A stretch of 13,195 bases of DNA from Cylindrotheca closterium (Eukaryota; Bacillariophyta; Bacillariophyceae; Bacillariales; Bacillariaceae). The notes beneath the pieces were generated by a model. It made no database searches. It was not told the origin of the DNA and saw only the letters and a program-made list of their open reading frames with translations. Below, piece by piece: positions 8,417 to 13,195 of this stretch. The position numbers were made by a program, and so were the translations under genes. The DNA is taken from NCBI GenBank assembly GCA_933822405.4, contig CAKOGP040001932.1, positions 1 through 13,195 of the forward strand, written 5' to 3'. The stretch's first letter is position 1, and every line of letters begins with the position of its first letter.

Positions 8417-8483
8417 AGGGAACTTTCAGGGAACTTTTAGAAAACTTTCAGGGAACTTTTAGAAAACTTTTAGGTAACCTCTT
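8407..8483 (+). repeat. 11-bp minisatellite, six good units plus one degenerate
   Basis: Units at 8407, 8418, 8429, 8440, 8451 and 8462 follow the consensus GRRAACTTTYA (GGGAACTTTTA, GGGAACTTTCA, GGGAACTTTTA, GAAAACTTTCA, GGGAACTTTTA, GAAAACTTTTA). A seventh at 8473-8483 is degraded and an isolated GGAACTTTTGGG follows near 8500. There is no spacer, so this is not a CRISPR array. Confidence 0.9.
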
Positions 8484-8711
8484 GAGAGAATTTTTTACGG
8501 AACTTTTGGGAATTAATTGAGACTCCCCAAATGCTATCCCTGCTTTCCCCTTGTTACTTTTCAAATTGTGAATTATTGTTATGCCATGGCATCGGTTTTG
8601 GACAATCCAATTCTATCAACAAGGGCACTCTTCACTGTCGATAGCCTACAATGAATACTGGAGCGACTGATAATGCTTGACAATAGTAGTTGAAGGATTA
8701 GAGAACCAGCG

Positions 8712-9086
8712 ATGCGAAAAAAGAGCACAAGAAACCTATCAAGGACAGTGCTGGAGAGACATCACCGAAAACATGGACCCAAACCATGTCTACTAGCAGA
8801 TGGGCAAAGGCGTACATTCGGCCAAAAAGTCTTGTTTAGAACAAGGTCTTTGTCTTCGTTCACTGGATGGTCACATCTATTATTCAAGAGCCCCAAAGTT
8901 CTCGAGTTCAAGATTTGGGCAAGAACTCGGCGGCAGGAGAACTTCAACGAGAGATTGAAACGTTTTGACACTATTGGAACTCGTTTTCGTTGTACTATGG
9001 ACAAGCATGAAGTCGTTTACACTGAATTTCTCGTTTTGATTCAATACGATATTGAGAATGGCCGTCCTTTGAATAGCGTCATCTAA
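8712..9086 (+). pseudogene. DDE transposase, C-terminal fragment
   Basis: An open frame of 124 codons starts at ATG 8712 and stops at TAA 9084-9086. Residues 71-83 (RTRRQENFNERLK) match the R-x-R-x-E-x-x-N-x-R-x-K block around the last catalytic Glu (here Glu76) of PIF/DDE_4-like transposases. It is followed by the usual tail: aromatic/Gly linker, RFR...DKHE, then VLIQYDIENGRPL at 108-120, where relatives have a phrase of the type Q-L-x-I-x-N-G-x-P-L. LLADGQRRTFG (27-37) may cover the middle Asp (Asp30), but this is less sure. The first catalytic Asp and the DNA-binding N-terminus are missing, so the protein is about a third of normal length. It lies between the inverted repeats of the 8259-9275 element and is most likely that element's own transposase. 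Confidence 0.65.
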
Positions 9087-9142
9087 TAGTGCAATTTCTC
9101 TTTTATTTGTATAATTTGTCTTTTGAGGGAATATTGTTTCAC

Positions 9143-9275
9143 AAAAGTTCCCTTTTTTTTCGGGTGTCCGTCCGGACAAACGGGTCATGTTATAACGTTC
9201 GACTTTTCCGCGCGGAAACACGAAATTTCGATGATCGGAGAATCTCGAAATACACGTTTTTGCCACACGGTCCTG
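9143..9275 (-). repeat. Right terminal inverted repeat of the transposon
   Basis: Read on the minus strand from 9275 inward, it begins with the same 17 bp as the left end and reaches the CGAAAAAAAAGGGAACTTTT block at 9143-9161. It contains a perfect 14-bp palindrome, TTTCCGCGCGGAAA (9205-9218), and a TCCGGA-centred one near 9168-9176. Confidence 0.65.
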
Positions 9276-9482
9276 AAAAAGAGAAGATTCAACTAGATAT
9301 TTTTTTCAATATAAGCTCCATGCGTATGTATATATGTAGAATACGGCCAGAGCTGCAATTGGGGATTCTTCCCGTATGTCTACAACATTTCTAGATTGAT
9401 TTGGTCGATAGATAAAGCATGTATGTATAATAGCGCAGTGGCCAAAATGAATTCAGAACACATGAAAAGCTCTGCTTCAAAT

Positions 9483-9504
9483 CCAGTACAGTACTATGTA
9501 CTGG
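9483..9504. repeat. Inverted repeat, 8-bp arms with 6-nt loop
   Basis: CCAGTACA at 9483-9490 pairs with TGTACTGG at 9497-9504 around GTACTA. It could fold as a hairpin in RNA from either strand, about 70-90 nt past the stop codon of the 858-aa gene. Similar CAGTAC words recur elsewhere in the window, so it may just reflect genome composition. Confidence 0.7.
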
Positions 9505-9548
9505 TCAAACTGCGAGCCTACTAATAAAATACAGTAATTCGTTCAAAA

Positions 9549-9554
9549 TTTATT
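9549..9554 (-). terminator. Candidate polyadenylation signal AATAAA
   Basis: On the minus strand AATAAA lies 22-27 nt downstream of the TGA stop at 9578-9576. That would give the 858-aa gene a very short 3' untranslated region. Diatom signals are variable, so this rests on position only. Confidence 0.4.
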
Positions 9555-9575
9555 TTAACGATTTTCACATATATT

Positions 9576-12152
9576 TCATAGATGAGGTGTCGTAATGACA
9601 CTTTCCTCGTTGGCTTGCCTGTTGGCTTGCCTGTTGGCTTGGCTTTTGTGTTCTTTGTGCTCTTGCAAAACATCCTCCATAACATTCTTTGAGTCTTTCA
9701 AGAGCGTCAGTGGGAGTTGTGGTTGCAAGGTCTTGAGAAGACGGCGAGCAGCATCTGCTGCATTGGCTGGTGTAGAGTTGATGTCTGATGGCAGTGCCAT
9801 CATTCCTTCCATGAGGGCATCCAGATCTTCTAACTCGGCTTCCATGTCAGGGACCGACTGTAGTTTGCGATCCATGCTTTGACTGTATCTCAAGGTCCGT
9901 TGCATGTATCGGCCAATCGAAGTCAGTGGGAAAATATAGGACTCGCCGTAGATGCATTGCTGGATGATGGCTGCCGAATCGTTACACACCGCAGTGACCC
10001 CATATCCTCCAAACGGAAGTGCGAGTTCGGTTGCCAAACCATTCAAAACGTTGGCATATAACGCCGATAGTCGCACTGCTCGAATAATCTCAGAAGCATC
10101 CTTTAGGGGTCGGCCCGACTCTACGTTTTCATTATAGGGAACCTCTGCATTCTGATCCGATTTCCACCCACAGAATCCTTCAATACCAATGAAGTGTTGA
10201 ACAATCAAAGGGTTGGAGACGGCACTTCGATCGTAATCGTCATATTCTTGCTCTTGATTCCTAGTGAGGGGTCCGTCACCAATGATAAGACGCAATCCCG
10301 AATGTGGCATCATGACTGGTGCCATGTTGCCATCCCTATCTTCGTATCCGCTTTCTAGAAAGACTCCGAGTGGAATGTTGGACCACGAGCCGTCCGATTC
10401 CTTGAGACACATACCCAATCCAAAGGACGTAATACGAGATGTCGATACAACTGTAATCTCTTGTCCCATATCGATCAAGCCTTGCACTAGTTCAGTCGGC
10501 TTGGATATCACGGGCCCGTCCTTGCTCAATTGCATCGTAAAGAGTAGAGGCTCATTGTTGGCGTCATCCGGATTGGCCAATCGATGATAGTTGGCGGCCA
10601 ATCGATTCAACAAGACGGCAACCAATCGCATCTGCAAGGCTTGTCGTTTGGTATGTGAACAGAGAGCGTCACCATGCCCCAAATGCAAACCGGGAAAGAG
10701 ACGCGGGTTGATGGGAACTGGTTCTCCCATGCTACGATCGTTTGGATCATACGCCTTGTTCTTGGTGTCATCATTAGAATCCTTGGTCGTTTTGGCATCC
10801 ATCTCGTACTTGTTGTCTTCTTCGAGTTCAGCTTGCGCCGTCTGTAGTTCAGTCGGGGAATGATCCGCACAATGTCCTTGATCTACCATCGTCTTTTCCA
10901 TATTCCGAATGGTGCTATGAAAGTCTTGATCTAGGACAAAGCCAGAGTTTGGAAGAATGTCAGTATCAAAGGCGGGACCATTGACATTTTCACCATTTTT
11001 CATTTTTTGCATGGCAGACAAGTTGGATCCTGGTAACTTGTCATCCAACGATGATGGAGCGTCGTTCTCGTCGTTGGTTTCCTCCTCTGCGCCCTTGTTG
11101 CTGTTGGTGGTAGTCTTGGTACCACTGTTGAGTTTGGCATTGATTTCCGACAATGATAAGACACTCAACATTGAAATGGGAAGTCCGGCTCGATCTTCGT
11201 CGTCTCCCAGGGTATTGGAGGCAGCTTGTTTGGACATGATCCATCGCGTGGCCAATTTGGATCCCAATTTCTGTGCCTGTCCTTGAATCGGACCGACCCC
11301 AACTGCCGGCAAGAGGGCACGGCCCAAATTCGGACCCAACGCTTTTAGCAATCCAGAAGCAAGACCAGCCTCCAATTCGCGTTGCAACAGCTTGGGTATT
11401 TGTTTGGCAGTGAATCCCTTGGGAAGCTGTTTGGGACGGAGAGTCGCAAGGTAATCACCCAAACCCACAAGCTTCCAGTCGGGATGAGCCTCTTGAAAGG
11501 ATGGATTAATTTGTAGCAGTTGCAGATTGGGAAAGAGATTGGTACCTTGGTTCGGTTCTCCACGGACCATGGTCACGCCAGCTCCAAACAGCCACGATTC
11601 TTGATTGATCTGCTTGAGACGTCGTCGAATGGCGCCTTGATATTTCAAGTAGACAATCAGGGAGACCAATCCGACCACAGAAGTTGCAATGCCGCCAGGA
11701 CTCACCACCACTGATTGAAACGAGTCGAGCACACCAGCAACCATGGTGGTGGAAGCGCCATTGTTGGTGGCGGCGGTGGCCAATGTGGTTGCTGTTGGGT
11801 TGGCTGTGGAAGATGCTGCTGCTGATGCTGCTGATGCTGCCGCCGCCGCTGCAGGGGCGACTGTCGAATACATGCTGGAAACAAGTCCAGATGACGACGA
11901 ATCCCACATCATCATCATGCCAAGCGCCGTATTGCCCCTACTGGTAGTGGGCGTTCGCAATGGTCCTTGATATGGTCCTTGATATCGCCCATGCCTTTGT
12001 TCGGCAGTACGACCTCCTTGCCGAGGCAAAGAGAATCGGGACGACGCCGCAGAAGAGAAAGCTGCTGCTGTTGCCGTCGTTGATGATGCTCGATGATGAC
12101 GGTGATGAGCAAACGCTGACGTGAAAGCAGGACTGTTGTAGGAACGTTTCAT
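9576..12152 (-). CDS. 858-aa protein of unknown function with one membrane segment
   Basis: A single uninterrupted frame runs from ATG 12152 to TGA 9578-9576. Residues 1-78 are Ser/Ala/Arg/His-rich with few acids, like a mitochondrial or plastid transit region; 79-135 are Ala/Ser/Thr low complexity. Residues 148-169 form a hydrophobic segment (GGIATSVVGLVSLIVYLKY) followed by basic RRRLK, consistent with one transmembrane helix. Residues 180-335 look globular (SWLFGAGVTMVRGEPNQG, WKLVGLGDYLATLRP). An acidic Asn/Asp/Thr-rich linker spans about 340-475. A second ordered part covers about 476-760, with PRLFPGLHLGHGDALCSHTKRQ, a FTMQLSKDGPVIS strand, GLRLIIGDGPL and LPFGGYGVTAVCNDSAA. A coil-like tail holds a repeated ANRQ (839-848). 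I do not recognise the family and see no catalytic signature. The upstream region has no neighbour to explain its role. Membrane anchoring in an organelle is a guess. Confidence 0.9.
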   Translation of the reverse strand: MKRSYNSPAFTSAFAHHRHHRASSTTATAAAFSSAASSRFSLPRQGGRTAEQRHGRYQGPYQGPLRTPTTSRGNTALGMMMMWDSSSSGLVSSMYSTVAPAAAAAASAASAAASSTANPTATTLATAATNNGASTTMVAGVLDSFQSVVVSPGGIATSVVGLVSLIVYLKYQGAIRRRLKQINQESWLFGAGVTMVRGEPNQGTNLFPNLQLLQINPSFQEAHPDWKLVGLGDYLATLRPKQLPKGFTAKQIPKLLQRELEAGLASGLLKALGPNLGRALLPAVGVGPIQGQAQKLGSKLATRWIMSKQAASNTLGDDEDRAGLPISMLSVLSLSEINAKLNSGTKTTTNSNKGAEEETNDENDAPSSLDDKLPGSNLSAMQKMKNGENVNGPAFDTDILPNSGFVLDQDFHSTIRNMEKTMVDQGHCADHSPTELQTAQAELEEDNKYEMDAKTTKDSNDDTKNKAYDPNDRSMGEPVPINPRLFPGLHLGHGDALCSHTKRQALQMRLVAVLLNRLAANYHRLANPDDANNEPLLFTMQLSKDGPVISKPTELVQGLIDMGQEITVVSTSRITSFGLGMCLKESDGSWSNIPLGVFLESGYEDRDGNMAPVMMPHSGLRLIIGDGPLTRNQEQEYDDYDRSAVSNPLIVQHFIGIEGFCGWKSDQNAEVPYNENVESGRPLKDASEIIRAVRLSALYANVLNGLATELALPFGGYGVTAVCNDSAAIIQQCIYGESYIFPLTSIGRYMQRTLRYSQSMDRKLQSVPDMEAELEDLDALMEGMMALPSDINSTPANAADAARRLLKTLQPQLPLTLLKDSKNVMEDVLQEHKEHKSQANRQANRQANEESVITTPHL
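9610..9641 (-). repeat. 12-bp in-frame tandem repeat coding for ANRQ
   Basis: TTGGCTTGCCTG stands at 9610-9621 and 9622-9633 with a partial third copy. Translated on the minus strand it gives Ala-Asn-Arg-Gln repeats near the C-terminus of the 858-aa protein. Unit length is a multiple of three, so copy-number change would keep the frame. Confidence 0.9.
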
Positions 12153-12564
12153 CTTGTTTCTCCTATAGATTTCAAGTGATGGTGGTCGTGGTGGTGTACC
12201 GGTACGTGTATTAGTGTGTTGCTTAATTCAAGAGAGTACAGTACCCTGGTATTAATACAACTGTTTCTGACGATGACGATGACGATGGCGATGACGATGA
12301 CGATGAGGATCGCAAAATAATCGATCGATCGGGAATTGAGAATTATTGCAATTATATTATGGGAGAGCGAAACATATGGACGATATCTTTTGTATAATAT
12401 TCTTCCGTGATGTGTGTGTTTCTATCACCCGTCTGTCCTCCGCCTAAAGCGCCGTCACGACTGAAAACGCGAAGATGATTGGCTACCGGTACGTTATTAC
12501 TGTAGTATTGAAATTATTATAGTTCCGATAAGAAAAAAGAGTATATTAGTAGAAAAGGCTATCG
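12153..12564 (-). promoter_or_regulatory. Upstream region of the 858-aa gene with simple repeats and a TACCGGTA palindrome
   Basis: No gene is visible. It should hold the 5' untranslated region and promoter of the minus-strand gene. Contents: a GGT/GTG-rich stretch (12180-12196), the 10-bp palindrome GTACCGGTAC (12196-12205), a hexanucleotide repeat (12268-12309), a CGATCGATCG run near 12320, and a second TACCGGTACGT at 12484-12494. No clear TATA box can be assigned. Confidence 0.4.
12268..12309 (+). repeat. Hexanucleotide microsatellite (TGACGA)7
   Basis: Seven units of TGACGA occupy 12268-12309, with single substitutions in the fourth (TGGCGA) and last (TGAGGA) units. It lies about 115 bp upstream of the ATG at 12152. 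Confidence 0.9.
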
Positions 12565-13195
12565 TTGTTGTCATTCGTGGGTTTGACAAGAAGCAACAGA
12601 GTAATCGAAAAGGAGCTAATTCAAAAAGTCCAAAAGTGTTGCAACTGTCTTCTACCGGTAGTATTAACTACAGTACCGGGTACTTCTTGCAGTCAGCCAC
12701 CAGCTGCAAAAGAAGAAGGCAGAACCCACATGATCTCCCTCCACCACCAAGCAGAACAAACTTTCAATGACAACGAGGAGGAGCAGGAAGACAAGGAAAT
12801 GCTGCAAACGAAGTGTCCAACATGCAAGTTCGAAACATAGCACCAAACAGTAGCAGCCATGACATATATCTTCAATGTGCGCCATGTATATTATTGCAGT
12901 GCCGGTATTATACAATTTGCGTCGCATCACGTCTAAAAAGGAAAATATTTGATTTGTTCATTTTAAAAAACAGGTTTTTATTAAAATATCAAGCAATAAA
13001 TCAAACAAATCATTTTTTAATGGATTTTGATCTCTTCAAATGTACGACAAGAGATGAAAAGCGCGAAATTTTTGCTCATATTTCATAAATGGGGTTGGGT
13101 ATTTTTGAAAACCGCCGTATTTTTCGTACCACCTCTACGTGTCGTCAGCTTTCCTCATGAAATATCGTGAGATATGAATATGACGGAGGGCAGAC
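12565..13195. other. No convincing gene; AT-rich with hairpins
   Basis: Open frames here begin only with TTG or GTG and have no protein-like composition. The stretch has another TACCGGTA (12653-12660), a near-palindrome GTACCGGGTAC (12673-12683), and an AT-rich hairpin (12960-12987) inside a wider 9-bp inverted repeat (TGATTTGTT 12950-12958, AACAAATCA 13004-13012). A gene may begin beyond the right edge. Confidence 0.5.
12960..12987. repeat. AT-rich hairpin
   Basis: ATTTTAAAAAAC (12960-12971) can pair with GTTTTTATTAAAAT (12974-12987) across a 2-nt loop with one 2-nt bulge. It might be a transcript end or the remains of a miniature inverted-repeat element; nothing else supports either. Confidence 0.5.

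Larger units (their letters stand above)
8259..9275 (+). mobile_element. Decayed DNA transposon with terminal inverted repeats (about 1.0 kb)
   Basis: CAGGACCGTGTGGCAAA at 8259-8275 recurs exactly in reverse complement at 9259-9275, facing inward from the two outer edges. Similarity goes on beyond the 17 bp: ATTTAGAGA against ATTTCGAGA, then a GAAAAAA-GGGAACTTTT block at 8399-8416 that matches the reverse complement of 9143-9160. Each terminal repeat is thus about 130-160 bp and partly degenerate. Between them lies the C-terminal part of a DDE transposase (8712-9086, plus strand) and nothing else coding, so the copy cannot move by itself. I see no clear target-site duplication: the left flank ends CAATCCC and the right flank begins AAAAAGAG. 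The terminal sequence does not match an end I can name; family assignment is open. Confidence 0.75.
9276..9575. other. Intergenic: transposon flank and 3' end of the 9576-12152 gene
   Basis: No gene is seen. The right half should contain the 3' untranslated region of the minus-strand gene: an AATAAA (plus strand TTTATT at 9549-9554) stands about 22 nt after its stop codon. A hairpin lies at 9483-9504. Confidence 0.5.

Noticed and set aside
8407..8483. CRISPR-like array
   Set aside because: Units are 11 bp, adjacent and without spacers; this is a minisatellite.
8880..9266. Minus-strand ORF of 128 codons
   Set aside because: It is antisense to the transposase fragment and runs into the terminal inverted repeat.
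12087..12152. TSAFAHH in residues 11-17 of the 858-aa protein as a diatom plastid ASAFAP cleavage motif
   Set aside because: Only about a dozen hydrophilic residues precede it, too short for the signal peptide that the motif requires.
12565..12840. Plus-strand ORF with CxxC pairs (zinc-finger-like)
   Set aside because: It begins with TTG, not ATG; the Cys pairs are not in a known spacing and composition is not protein-like.
12813..13088. Plus-strand 91-codon ORF
   Set aside because: GTG start, AT-rich chance frame through hairpin sequence.

Overview
The window looks like nuclear DNA of a stramenopile alga, most likely a diatom. This is inferred from the style of the degenerate retroelement, a plant/algal-type DDE transposase remnant, large intronless eukaryotic genes with no operon structure, recurrent TACCGGTA / CAGTACTG-type palindromes between genes, and crinkler-like gene debris. 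There are no bacterial operon signals, no rRNA or tRNA genes that I could see, and no CRISPR array.

Layout. (1) Positions 1-3996, minus strand: a long dead retroelement. A gag-like, coiled-coil-bearing part comes first (from ATG 3996), followed by a reverse transcriptase (YVDD box at 1133-1144) and an RNase H. At least five frame changes and several in-frame stops break it, and it runs off the left edge. (2) 3997-4501: non-coding. (3) 4502-6643, minus: an intact 713-aa coiled-coil protein with a lysine-rich tract. (4) 6644-6845: a short divergent promoter region. (5) 6846-7655, plus: a frame-disrupted gene that may carry a nuclease-like core. (6) 7431-8238, minus: a reading frame, easily missed because most of it has no internal ATG, that encodes two tandem copies of a ubiquitin-like (beta-grasp) domain. 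It converges with (5). (7) 8259-9275: a decayed DNA transposon of about 1 kb with 17-bp perfect terminal inverted repeats inside longer degenerate ones, an 11-bp minisatellite in the left repeat only, and the C-terminal third of a DDE transposase (8712-9086). Its left end lies 20 bp from the start codon of (6). (8) 9576-12152, minus: an intact 858-aa protein of unknown function with one predicted membrane segment and a conserved-looking C-terminal half. (9) 12153-13195: the upstream region of that gene, with simple repeats and TACCGGTA palindromes but no convincing gene.

Only two genes look intact (4502-6643 and 9576-12152). The rest is mobile-element wreckage and degenerate multi-copy-family genes. 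The most interesting stretch is 6846-9275, where a ubiquitin-like tandem-repeat gene, a possible crinkler-type effector module in opposite orientation, and a transposon insertion sit together. All functional calls are read from motifs by eye; no database search was possible.
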